From the NCBI GenBank assembly GCA_033557685.1, contig JAWQRN010000049.1, forward strand, positions 1 to 45,357: a stretch of 45,357 nucleotides of DNA. Reading direction: 5' to 3'. The stretch is from Sperchopsis tessellata (Eukaryota; Arthropoda; Insecta; Coleoptera; Hydrophilidae). Positions 28,601 through 33,418 of this stretch are shown piece by piece; position 1 is the first letter of the stretch, and the number at the start of each line of letters is the position of its first letter. Both the position numbers and the translations under genes were made by a program. The notes beneath the pieces are model-generated. The model was not told the origin of the DNA, searched no databases, and saw nothing but the letters and a program-made list of their open reading frames with translations.

Positions 28601-30880
28601 GAATAGACCGGCTCAGCGCCAGTGCACATATACAATCCAGTCCTTTCCTATATGAACATGAGTCGGCCGAGTCTCGATCATGCATTGACTTCATTCATGG
28701 AATTAACGTCACTCGCCTTGACAATGTCCTTTGCAATAGTGAACGAAACGTCGGAACTTATCAGAGCCTCTACATGAGTTCCATCCGGAAAAAAAACATT
28801 CATGTAGATAATAACCATGGGAGTACTATCCAAAAAAAAAAACGGTGAGTATTACGTTTAATATCTATAATATAGTTGTCTACTTTTACAGGCAGTTATA
28901 GGATGTTCCCAAATTACATGCCGATATTTCAATATGTGCATAGTTCATATCAACATGTATCCTAAAGATTTCTCTCACTTTTTCTGAAAATGGTATACAA
29001 CGAAATAATTTTCGGGGGGTTATGTATACCCTCCTAAAATATTTTGTGGTACGTCGCTGGTTTTTGCAATGTCTAATTCAGATTTTATAGTTTGTTTAAA
29101 AAGGTATGTAACCATAACAGATTTCTGATAATTAGTTTAGGAATTATTACATAAAATTAATGTTTAATATGATTTTAATTGCATTTATGGAAATTAAACG
29201 TTACATATTCCTTATTTTTCTAGATTTTATTTTAAAAATAGTTATACGTATATCTTCTGGTGACATAAACTATGCTACGAATAATATACAGGATTGTTTG
29301 GGGGTTGTGTAGAACTTTCCCTCCAAAACTTCTAAACTATATCAAATATCAAAATTTTGCAAGAGACAAGCAATAAATATAAAATACCCGCCGTTAAGCC
29401 CAGTGACGTAACACACAAAAAGTAGTTTCAAGTAAAACTATGGTATCAAATTTGAAATAACTAGATACGCGTGCACAAAAATTAAATCCGTATCTGGTAA
29501 ATGATGGAAATAGACAAATTAAAATCAACAGATCACTAGAATGAGGGTAGGCTACTTACATGAGACTAGGTTTTTGGAAAATAATTTATGTATAAAAGAT
29601 TATAACCTTAAGTACTGCATATAATGTGTTATTACGTAAATATTTGTATTATTTCGGTAAACTCAGCCGTAAGACGACAAAATTTAAAATCAGATTGTAT
29701 TCCCTACATATCTATTTATATATTTTATTTCTCTTATTGAAATATTCTGCTAGCAATAACGTAGACAATTGAAAAATGTGTAGAACAATATGCTGGATAA
29801 TTTGCCATAATCCAAATCATGCATCAGTAGTAAGCGTCAGAAATTCAAAGAAACACTTTAATTTAAGTAAAAGAATCTTGTCTTAACTTGAAATTTCAAG
29901 ACAAAAAATTTGTCATTCTTATCTTGAAAATTCGAAGATTTTATCTAATTTTCAGTGGTTCTTTGTTATGTCGGTCTATTTCCGTTATTGCCAAACACTG
30001 ACACTAGAGATGAAAATTCCAGGCAGTACAAAACAAAATCTTGAAAATATCTTAGTCTTGACGGCATCACTATCTCTCTATCCTTGTGTAGACATTTGAA
30101 ATTATGGCTACATATGAATATGTAGTAGCTATAAAAATTGTATCTAAATTTAAGGGATACTTTGTTGTGTCGATCTATTTAAATGATTGCCAACATTGTA
30201 CTGTTTTAAAACTTTACCACAGCCAGTAGTCCAAAGGAATTAGGGGTAGATAATATATAATACGTTTGACCTATAAGTATGAGAAGGGCATTTCTAAACA
30301 CAAAAAAAAATGATCGAAAAGTCCTCTCATTACCTTTAAAGCTGTCAAAGTGACTTATTCGGTAATAAAGCTTTACTTACCTTTTAGTTCCATTGTTATC
30401 AAAATATGGAACTCTAAAGAAACCATATGAGGTAACATGTATCGTCCCAGTAAACTTTATTGATATTACTAGATTATTTGAAGGCGTTAACACTTTTTCT
30501 GTGTTAATATTGAAAAAACTAGTTGCTTTGTCAAACGTAGTGGCTTCTACCAACACTGAAGAACTATCCAATAAAACATTTACGTTGGATATATTCAAGT
30601 CATTTGAATGCATTACAATACGTTTAGTTGCATTTAAAACTTTTGCCATTACTGTAATCTCGCCAATATAATAAAATTCATCAAGGAAAGGTTCTATAAA
30701 CAAGTCGTATCTAACAGGAATAATGTCTTCAGGTAAGCGGTACTTTTCATTCACCTGAACATTCTTCCACGAATAATTTGAGATTTCTGTTCTATAAAGT
30801 CGGTGACTGTAAGGTATTGCCGATACTTTGGTTAACATTGCAATAATTACACATACTGCTATTCTTGATAGATTAAACAT
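1122..30880 (-). CDS. M1-family zinc aminopeptidase (aminopeptidase N-like), 12 coding exons
   Basis: Seen: joining 30880-30381, 26186-26022, 24692-24393, 22912-22572, 19620-19539, 19000-18817, 12403-12208, 9943-9666, 7088-6751, 3509-3405, 3352-3292 and 1304-1122 gives one open frame of 910 residues with GT-AG borders and matching phases throughout. A signal peptide covers residues 1-21 (hydrophobic core RIAVCVIIAML). An N-terminal beta domain follows (about 49-235), then the catalytic domain with QAMEN at 311-315, HEFAH at 347-351, Glu370 and Tyr433, a small beta domain (about 495-585), and an ERAP1_C-like helical domain (590-910). Known: M1 enzymes remove N-terminal residues; His347, His351 and Glu370 should bind zinc, with Glu348 as general base. 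Inferred: a secreted or lumenal enzyme, possibly gut or salivary, with several N-glycosylation sequons. There is no hydrophobic C-terminal GPI signal, unlike many insect gut APNs. Odd: GAMEN has become QAMEN. The assignment is firm; the last three exons are the least certain. Confidence 0.93.
1305..3291. other. intron 11; apart from one SINE nothing recognised
   Basis: Intron of 1987 bp between exons 12 and 11. The SINE copy at 2388-2561 is the only piece identified. Moderately GC-rich patches at 1790-1920 and 2600-2820 look like old inserts but match no family I know. Confidence 0.5.
2388..2561 (+). mobile_element. tRNA-derived SINE, copy A (head and body)
   Basis: The tRNA-like head holds a box B (GAGTTCGAGTTCC) and is followed by AGAGGCGGTCGGC and the body segment with CTTTGTAGTGCTCGTCTACC. 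The same order is present in the longer copy at 21836-22145 on the other strand. This copy stops near CCACGTTCACGTC and lacks the 3' half. Confidence 0.75.
3292..3352 (-). CDS. aminopeptidase exon 11 (61 nt)
   Basis: Proposed from phase and splice sites: acceptor ATCCGTAG only 52 bp after the donor of exon 10, donor GTAAGC, and an in-frame segment NKTYYKHLSAWAKTPEQIQK. It has little direct family signature but sits where the helical domain needs sequence. Confidence 0.6.
3405..3509 (-). CDS. aminopeptidase exon 10
   Basis: The acceptor is AATTATAG. It encodes ILNDSLKIDFKLLAYMKEEG followed by LTITLDYLLENYKPG. The end matches the family block (A)LDFL.ENW in the helical domain. The phase fits exon 9 and the donor is GTAAGT. 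The stretch between ILNDSL and LDYLLENY is shorter than in typical family members, so this part is diverged or a very small exon is missing. Confidence 0.75.
3510..4289. other. part of intron 9 without recognised content
   Basis: No coding exon or repeat is recognised, though the last few hundred bases before 4290 may be decayed 5' sequence of the adjoining LINE relic. Confidence 0.3.
4290..5395 (+). mobile_element. non-LTR retrotransposon RT relic (R1/Jockey group)
   Basis: Conceptual translation with many frame changes gives, in order, SFAPFKAVGVNGIIAAML, WGRVRVVFIPKAGRHTQDEA, RLVDSRIRR, HHLVYITQKA, FLNIKGVLDNT, GCPHGEVLSHLLW and, near 5080, FTRRRN. This is the order of RT blocks in R1/Jockey-type LINEs (FKSPGPDGI, VVFIPKPG, FLDIxGAFDNT, GCPQGGVLSPLLW). 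Multiple stops and shifts show it is dead. It lies antisense in intron 9 of the aminopeptidase. Confidence 0.8.
5465..5525. repeat. (TA)n microsatellite
   Basis: About 30 uninterrupted TA units, with a shorter TA-rich tract at 5548-5578. Its surroundings, 5396-6074, hold nothing else recognised and separate the two LINE parts. Confidence 0.95.
6075..6655 (+). mobile_element. LINE C-terminal domain and 3' tail relic
   Basis: The translation gives INRPFDEVEYYPTQILSGHG, CFRRYLHDRKRAD and CTYCGETDDVEHTFLVC, a CCHC-type zinc motif. This is the standard C-terminal end of R1-like non-LTR retrotransposons. A 3' UTR-like stretch follows and ends in an A-run at about 6643-6653. It probably belongs to the same insertion as 4290-5395, with the middle lost or replaced by TA-rich DNA. 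Confidence 0.8.
6751..7088 (-). CDS. aminopeptidase exon 9
   Basis: The acceptor is GTTTTCAG. It encodes the middle of the ERAP1_C-like helical domain: MQLAVYCGAMKTGG matches the family's R..VYC.AI..GG block, and EGLNCIEDRKLIYQ matches ALGCTRDP.L. The donor is GTAAGT, phase 2. Confidence 0.93.
7089..8564. other. left part of intron 8, nothing recognised
   Basis: AT-rich DNA with no convincing gene or repeat. Short open frames here have no family signature. Confidence 0.4.
8565..9165 (+). mobile_element. Jockey-like reverse transcriptase relic
   Basis: Broken frames show RIPQGSIFGLTLL (RT motif B region, usually VPQGSILGPLLF), then ADDTSLFFSDKDGD (the YADDT catalytic block) and YFNNILQYGIAFWG (the usual YFHSxxxYGIxFWG block). 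Frames change between blocks. It lies antisense in intron 8; 9166-9665 shows only decayed AT-rich sequence. Confidence 0.75.
9666..9943 (-). CDS. aminopeptidase exon 8
   Basis: The acceptor is TATTGCAG. It opens with GYYKVHYDDTLW, the conserved start of the C-terminal helical domain, then IPPVNRAEILDNAIKLCKA, matching the family's NRAQLLDDA block. The donor is GTATAG after TACAAG, phase 0, a weak donor after the GT. Confidence 0.93.
9944..12207. other. intron 7; one Penelope-like tail and GC-rich patches
   Basis: Intron of 2264 bp. Besides the Penelope-like tail near 10285-10395, two GC-richer patches stand out at 10975-11045 and 11215-11330 (with CAGCGCGCAGCGGCAG). They resemble decayed inserts but were not assigned. 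Confidence 0.4.
10285..10395 (+). mobile_element. Penelope-like element 3' tail fragment
   Basis: Shares the ordered blocks ACTCGCC, AATGTCC, CACTTATCAGAGC, TCTACA and CATACAGATAATAA with the tails at 28700-28830 (+), 31195-31310 (-) and 32850-33000 (-). Non-coding; recognised by comparison inside the window. Confidence 0.65.
12208..12403 (-). CDS. aminopeptidase exon 7
   Basis: The acceptor is GATTTTCAG. The exon encodes LWYIPVNYFTSDDDF and PMFWFNESSIVIPN, typical of the small beta domain (WxIPxxYxT). The donor that restores the conserved GYYKVHYD join is GTTCGT at 12207, phase 1. A nearer-consensus GTAACA seven bases earlier in transcript order would break the frame with exon 8. Confidence 0.9.
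13370..14040 (+). pseudogene. relic of a repeated arthropod protein of unknown function, probably mobile-element borne
   Basis: Frames shift several times but read GLHGYSNTP, VKLKAGIFDGPQIRELMKDA, SFQLFGACMPIKKHFLISHL, YFPENCGDYSEEQGERFHQS and FCWCLKRD. From memory, this block order (GLxGYTKYPCFLC, LKAGIFDGPQIREL, FSHLDxFPENLGDxSEEQGERFHQD, YCWxLxRD) belongs to a protein found in many near-copies in arthropods and cnidarians. Its function is unknown to me. The longest clean piece is 13720-13938, ending at TAA. Stops in the 5' half show it is dead. Confidence 0.65.
15570..16170 (-). mobile_element. possible pogo/Tigger-type transposon relic
   Basis: The left end has TTATCGGCGAATAAGTCGAC and, after it, GGGTCTTCTAGTACGCCAG. 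The right end has GGGCCTCATCTTATACGTAG. These resemble the GTATAAGTCGACC and CGTCTTATACGCC ends seen in pogo/Tigger elements. Between them the minus strand has a short WGKVKIETVV block and an acidic stretch DSPESDIDPYGDN, compatible with a transposase C-terminus. The match is weak. Confidence 0.4.
16830..16930 (+). mobile_element. LINE (RT-type) fragment, 5' piece
   Basis: Encodes IFKLARKFYQELYQDERNH, the linker before the RT domain in many LINEs. The reading continues after the SINE at 17167 with STEEEVPPILPPDVIYTLIS, so one LINE copy was split by the SINE. Confidence 0.6.
16931..17156 (-). mobile_element. tRNA-derived SINE, copy B, with 10-bp target duplication
   Basis: On the minus strand it runs from the GGCGGC-like body junction through AAAACTGTGGGTTCC and GAAATAGGCCGACG to the tail TTAAATAAACAAATAAACAA. 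The tRNA head is missing (5' truncated). Both sides carry AATCATATAA (16921-16930 and 17157-17166), a perfect 10-bp target-site duplication as made by LINE machinery. Confidence 0.88.
17157..17265 (+). mobile_element. LINE (RT-type) fragment, 3' piece
   Basis: The in-frame piece STEEEVPPILPPDVIYTLIS resembles the PPILPSEVxxALKxMK segment just before the RT domain of LINEs. It decays after about 17260. Confidence 0.6.
18198..18590 (-). pseudogene. open frame with a possible Ulp1-type protease fragment
   Basis: A 130-codon open frame. Residues 48-64 read IPNVLLPVDRRHWHLIL, which resembles the IFIPVN...HWVLxVxD segment around the catalytic His of C48 (Ulp1/SENP) proteases. The expected Asp after it is not evident and no QxxxxDCG block follows, so if related it is a fragment. 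Such proteases occur in some DNA transposons. It could equally be a chance open frame. Confidence 0.3.
18817..19000 (-). CDS. aminopeptidase exon 6
   Basis: The acceptor is ATTCGTAG. The exon encodes KYAAAEEEDLWKSLQEAVDE, then IDVIMNVWTTEKGYPIINVT and RNEDGSVSLTQ. This is the M1 block DDLW...WT...GYP...V ending the catalytic domain and opening the small beta domain. The donor is GTATGT, phase 0. Confidence 0.95.
19126..19169. repeat. (TA)n microsatellite
   Basis: About 22 TA units in intron 5, next to the palindrome-ended element. Confidence 0.95.
19209..19450. mobile_element. 242-bp element with perfect 31-bp inverted ends
   Basis: 19209-19239 (starting TATTAAATAGAAAACTAGGA) is the exact reverse complement of 19420-19450. 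The 180-bp interior has CACTGAAGAAGGGCAGC followed by CCGAAACGTTGGGAC, a motif common at the ends of Penelope-like and other retroelements. Together with the TA repeat it fills most of the 538-bp intron 5. Could be a MITE or an inverted retroelement end; the arms could fold into a strong hairpin in the pre-mRNA. Confidence 0.8.
19539..19620 (-). CDS. aminopeptidase exon 5
   Basis: A short exon after acceptor TATTTTAG. It encodes GGCVVRMMEHFLTDEVFKNG and LRKYLNA, matching the family block that follows the catalytic Tyr (usually KGASVIRML). The donor is GTATGT, phase 2. Confidence 0.93.
19888..20090 (-). mobile_element. tRNA-derived SINE, copy C (diverged)
   Basis: On the minus strand, GTAGCTCAGTAGCTAAGTAT (box A region) and AGGTTTGAAGGAGGCCGGCG (box B decayed) form the head, followed by the body with CCCATGTATTGTAGGTAAAT. 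It is the most diverged of the long copies and its 3' tail is lost. Confidence 0.75.
20091..20689. other. part of intron 4 without recognised content
   Basis: A-rich sequence with no gene or known repeat seen. Confidence 0.4.
20690..21690 (-). mobile_element. Jockey-like reverse transcriptase relic
   Basis: Reading the minus strand from 21690: MTETILYELSKAFDCVSHGI (RT motif A), LFEKLGRLRVKG, VPQGCITGPVLF (motif B), MCADDTTKLVDN (motif C, YADDT-type with the Asp pair kept), then YATFNRVMRYSILLWGIS. These are the Jockey/CR1-type RT blocks in order. Stops and shifts lie between them. It sits in intron 4, in the same orientation as the host gene. Confidence 0.85.
21774..21835. repeat. (TA)n microsatellite at a SINE 3' end
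   Basis: TA repeat with two TG variants, directly joined to the CAAATAAACAAACAA tail of SINE copy D. It probably grew from the SINE tail. Confidence 0.92.
21836..22145 (-). mobile_element. tRNA-derived SINE, copy D (full length)
   Basis: On the minus strand it starts GTCGTCTCGTAGCTCAGTGG, with box A TAGCTCAGTGG, then box B GTTCGAGTCCC about 35 bases on, as in a tRNA. A body of about 220 bp follows (AGAGGCGGTCGG, CTTTGTAGTGCTCGTCTTC, GTGGGTCCAGTGTATTTTAG, GGAAATAGGCCGACATTAAA). The tail is AAATAAACAAATAAACAAAC and then (TA)n. Known: tRNA-headed SINEs are transcribed by Pol III and moved by LINE enzymes. Best reference copy in the window. Confidence 0.92.
22572..22912 (-). CDS. aminopeptidase exon 4, zinc-binding active site
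   Basis: The acceptor TTTATTTAG joins in frame to give ITYKEQILLF. The exon then encodes IAHEFAHQWFGNLV, WWSNLFLNEGFATY and, near its end, FDKIVYKKG, whose Tyr is the transition-state residue. HExxH and the downstream Glu are spaced by 18 residues, as in M1 enzymes. The usual SSHPI stretch reads TTRSI. The donor is GTAAGA, phase 1. Confidence 0.96.
22913..23734. other. part of intron 3 without recognised content
   Basis: AT-rich sequence. A GC-richer patch at 23400-23580 carries short open frames on both strands but no family signature. Confidence 0.4.
23735..24150 (-). mobile_element. LINE C-terminal zinc-motif relic
   Basis: The minus strand reads MCLLCGHVLDDAKHIIFEYP followed by RMERD, the CxxCGxxxDDAxHxxFxCPR motif at the C-terminus of R1-like LINEs, with the last Cys changed to Tyr. 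The flanking frame is broken. Confidence 0.65.
24169..24309. repeat. (TACGTC)n hexanucleotide array
   Basis: About 23 units of TACGTC, mostly exact, with a few point variants (TACGTT, CACGTT, TACATC) in the left half. It ends 83 bases into the intron after the exon 3 donor. No reading role is likely because it is intronic. Confidence 0.97.
24393..24692 (-). CDS. aminopeptidase exon 3, carries QAMEN motif
   Basis: The acceptor is TTTTGCAG. The exon encodes FEETLLMSTYLVAFAV, the end of the N-domain, then the start of the catalytic domain up to AQAMENWGLITYK. The first residue of the substrate-anchoring GAMEN motif is Gln here (codon CAA). The donor is GTATGT, phase 2. Confidence 0.95.
24693..26021. 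other. intron 2, only a TA repeat recognised
   Basis: AT-rich intron. A (TA)n tract of about 24 units lies at 25584-25631. No gene or known repeat was otherwise seen. Confidence 0.6.
26022..26186 (-). CDS. aminopeptidase exon 2
   Basis: The acceptor TTTTAG precedes it. The split Arg codon joins exon 1 exactly at RWLALTQFEATHARKAFPCF, followed by DEPALKAIF, the most conserved stretch of the M1 N-terminal domain. The donor is GTGAGT, phase 2. Confidence 0.95.
26187..26724. other. left part of intron 1, nothing recognised
   Basis: AT-rich sequence with no gene or repeat seen, up to the TTAA at the PiggyBac-like end. Confidence 0.4.
26729..27595 (-). mobile_element. PiggyBac-like transposase relic with one TTAA end
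   Basis: The minus strand from 27560 reads EIPPKLLATTEKTEKC, FISFVTKKKKNVLIY, GNSKFGVDVVDQ (the conserved KGGVDxVD block with the last catalytic Asp), IIRKNSLHTLALDV and, near the end, HFCTVCKKWIFKNH (the C-terminal Cys-rich domain). Frames are broken. The left end is CCTTTCAGTACTCGCG directly after TTAA (26725-26728), as expected for a PiggyBac terminus. The 5' end is missing, probably cut by the Penelope-like insertion. Confidence 0.82.
27700..28850 (+). mobile_element. Penelope-like element relic, RT C-terminus plus GIY-YIG remnant
   Basis: The left part (27780-27850) carries, on the minus strand, CCTGAAGATGATGAAACGCG, a typical retroelement-end motif. From 27940 the plus strand reads LPFLDVLLKCRLDGTFLYSV, YRKTTYTNSYIHALSHHH, LLSNGYSLSVIKQSIRRF and PFVKYLTDKI, the C-terminal RT region of Penelope-like elements. 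It then jumps to KGCTRLGYIIQSAV and GHTIMVQDTKILAG, the second half of the GIY-YIG endonuclease; the GIY...YIG core is deleted. The tail at 28700-28830 matches the other tails here. Confidence 0.85.
28851..30380. other. right part of intron 1 with small SINE fragments
   Basis: AT-rich DNA. Pieces of the SINE 3' half, minus orientation, lie at about 29960-30005 (TGTCGGTCTATTTCCGTTAT) and 30168-30250 (CCAGTAGTCCAAAGGAATTA). A palindrome CTTGAAATTTCAAG is near 29890. Nothing else was recognised. Confidence 0.5.
30381..30880 (-). CDS. aminopeptidase exon 1 (start codon, signal peptide, N-domain)
   Basis: Starts at ATG 30880-30878 and encodes a signal peptide with a likely cut after KVSA, then the LPEDIIPVRYDLFIEPF block that opens the M1 N-terminal domain. 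It ends in GGAACTAAAAG before donor GTAAGTAAAG, phase 2. The start is chosen because it is the first Met before a good signal peptide. Just upstream, on the minus strand, a T-run ends in AG at 30890-30889, which could be a 5'-UTR splice acceptor. Confidence 0.92.
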
Positions 30881-30888
30881 TAGTTTAC

Positions 30889-31190
30889 CTAAAAAAAATT
30901 ATATAAACAGTGTTTACCCTTATGCTAAACATTATTACATTTCCACTAATATGACATGACCACTTACAAAAAACTATAGTTGAAAGGTTTCTCGCAGTTA
31001 CAGCACTGACACTTATTGATATTGTTTTGATTTGAAAAATGTCAAGTTCAACAAGAGCCAACTCCGTATATCAGTGGATATTGTGTAACTATGTATCATA
31101 CAAACTGAAGTAACTACATGTCAAAACTGACATGTCAAAATTTATAGTAATAATTTCCCACAAAATAAGAAAAATAGTTACATGAGAATA
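30889..31190. other. presumed promoter and 5' region of the aminopeptidase gene
   Basis: About 300 bases between exon 1 and the Penelope-like copy. On the minus strand a T-run ends in AG just before the start codon, so a leader exon may lie upstream. No clear TATA box or initiator could be chosen. Confidence 0.3.
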
Positions 31191-31194
31191 TAAA

Positions 31195-32300
31195 CAAGAT
31201 TGAATGGTGTTTCTGAGAGAAAATAGTGTAGAGGCTTTGAAAAGTGTCAACGTGTCGTCCAATGAAGCAAGGAACACTTTCAAGGCGAGTGATATTACTT
31301 CTACAAATTAATTCAACTTTCTGATCCGCAATCGGCTAACAAGGGCTGGAGTGGGGATACGCGCTAGGTGGCAGCAGTTCATTTTAATGGTCAATATTGA
31401 GGTCTTCAAGTAATTTGATATTAAAAACCAGTTCACTTATTTATATTCTTAGGGCGATTATAAATATTAATGGCTTAGCTGAATTTTTTTGAGGAAATAC
31501 AAAGGTTCTCTAGCTAAGACTTTAATATTTACGAAACAGATGGTATGACCTGTTTCATGACAGTGTTCAGGCTGATATGACATCCATGCTCCTTTAGACG
31601 AGTAGCAATCATACGCTTAGTTTATCCGATACAAACCTTATCACAGAAATAAGAAACCTGATAAATCCCTTCGCTTTGCATCATATTTTGCAGAAGAAAG
31701 AAATTATGATATCTTTTGGAATGGAGAGAATACCATTTTAATGTGCAATTTTTTTAATATGACTACAATTTTGTCCAAAGAATACTACACGAATGGTAGA
31801 AAATCTGTTACTTTCAAGTTACGAGTATTTTTGATAGTGGGAGGTGAATTCTAAAATGTCTTATTGACTGTTTGATATCTGATAAATTATATCCATTTGT
31901 TAACATTGTATCGATGTAGCTCCTAGGAAAGTAGATTTGTGTCTTACAAATTGAAAGATCACTGTACGAAATTATTTATAACATTCATTTTCAGATACCT
32001 ATTGCTACGGCTGATGACTCAAGTTCTGTCGTAAAACGAATATTAGAATGTTGGGAATTTATATGATTGTGCATCTCTTTCTAAAGACTATATAATAAAC
32101 GTGTCACCCACATAACGGAACCAGCTTTTGGATTTTTAATTGGAAGACGATATTGCCAACAATTCAAATACTTCTATAAAAGTATGGGCAACATCAGGTG
32201 AGAACGAGAAACCCATGGTAGCTCCAGAAGCTTATTCGTAGAAATGGTCTCCAAAGTGGATATAAGTGAACGTCAGGTAAACCTCTTATTAAAACTCTGA
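31195..32300 (-). mobile_element. Penelope-like element relic, RT core, GIY-YIG and tail
   Basis: Reading the minus strand from 32300: MGFSFSPDVAHTFIEVFELL, then KSWFRYVGDTFII, the RT catalytic block with the first Asp of YVDD changed to Gly. Next come HINSQHSNIRFTTELE, a block matching 28155-28290 (ATCAAACAGTCAATAAGAC), then GIYQVSYFCDKVCIG and MIATRLKEHGCHIS, the GIY-YIG nuclease core, and GHTICFVNIKVLAREPLYF. The shared tail follows at 31195-31310. Same family as 27700-28850, opposite strand. Confidence 0.88.
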
Positions 32301-32849
32301 TTATAATATCGTTATCGATCGACAATTAAGCCTCTAGGAGCTAGTCATATACTAGAAATCTGCTCCAGAAAATGAAAAGAGCTTCGTATGTGGGATTAGA
32401 TTGGTCTTACGAATTTGTTAAGTAAATGGGTGAGGAATCGGGTCAATTTGTATGTGGAAGGAAGGCCATATTGCACTAATAATAGTTTATGTACTTATGT
32501 AGACTATAGCAATGAGGAATTCGAGATTCGCGAAGAAAATTATTTTCTTCTGAATTTGTGTGTCAAGGGTAGGTATATTGATACTATGTGTGACTCATTT
32601 ATTCATTTTTGATGTAAGTTTTAGATTTAGAACTTTAGAATCATATATCTCGTCAGATATGCCCTTCTCTTAGTTAAACAACTTGCTAAGCTCTTGTGCC
32701 AGTGAACATATTTCAGCAGCTAGCTCAATTACTGCGGAGGATGGGTCTTGGTTTTTCTAAATGTACTATCCAAGATTGAACACCAAATGCACACCTACCT
32801 TAAGTCTTAATTGGCCGCCATTTGTCATTTATTACACTTGTTTCAGAAA

Positions 32850-33000
32850 TTAGGTTAATTTCCACGGTTATCATCTGTATGAATATTGATTCCAGGTGGA
32901 AACCGTGTAGAGGCTCTGGTTAGTGCCGATGTTTCGTTCGCGGTTGCAAGGGATATTTTCAAGGCGATGTTACTTCAATGAATTAATTCACTGCATTCAG
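32850..33000 (-). mobile_element. Penelope-like element 3' tail fragment
   Basis: On the minus strand it has ATCGCCTTGAAAATATCCCT, GCGAACGAAACATCGGCACT, CCAGAGCCTCTACACGG and CATACAGATGATAACCGTGG, the same order as the tail at 28700-28830. No coding part is attached; 32301-32849 is otherwise unassigned. Confidence 0.75.
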
Positions 33001-33077
33001 GTAAAAAAATGTAAGTATTACAAAGTGAAAAAAGCTGAAATAGCTAACATGCAATCTCAAATAATGTTGCATTAAAT

Positions 33078-33410
33078 TAGAGCTGTCGACGAATACTGAT
33101 TTTTTCGGTATCCGGTTTTCGTTACCACTGAAAACCGCGGTTTTCAATTTGTCAAATACCGGCTATAATAGCCGCGGTTGTGAAAACCGACCTAATACTG
33201 ATTGTGACGACCGCGGTTATGAAAACCGACCGAAAACCGCAGTTTTTAAAATCGGTCACGGAAACCGCGTTTATGAAAACCGGTTATCTGTAATCAAAAC
33301 CGCTGTTTTCAAACCGATTACTGTAATTATCGAAAATAGGGTTTTCCGAATACCGGTTGTTATCGTTCAAGACCGGTTTTCGGCCAGCAGTTTCATATTT
33401 GACAGCACTA
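33078..33410. mobile_element. hAT-like MITE with CCGCGG-rich interior
   Basis: The ends TAGAGCTGTC and GACAGCACTA are inverted repeats with one mismatch. They are flanked by CATTAAAT (33070-33077) and CATTGAAA (33411-33418), six of eight bases alike, as for an aged 8-bp hAT duplication. The interior is a run of AAAACCGCGGTTTTC-like palindromes and AAACCG/CGGTTT blocks, far richer in GC than the surroundings. Open frames here come from the repeats. No transposase. Confidence 0.7.
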
Positions 33411-33418
33411 CATTGAAA

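Noticed and set aside
28738..28765. GAACGAAACGTCGG in the Penelope-like tail as a hammerhead
   Set aside because: No CTGATGA box at a suitable distance upstream and no room for stem III between GAAA and the GTC.
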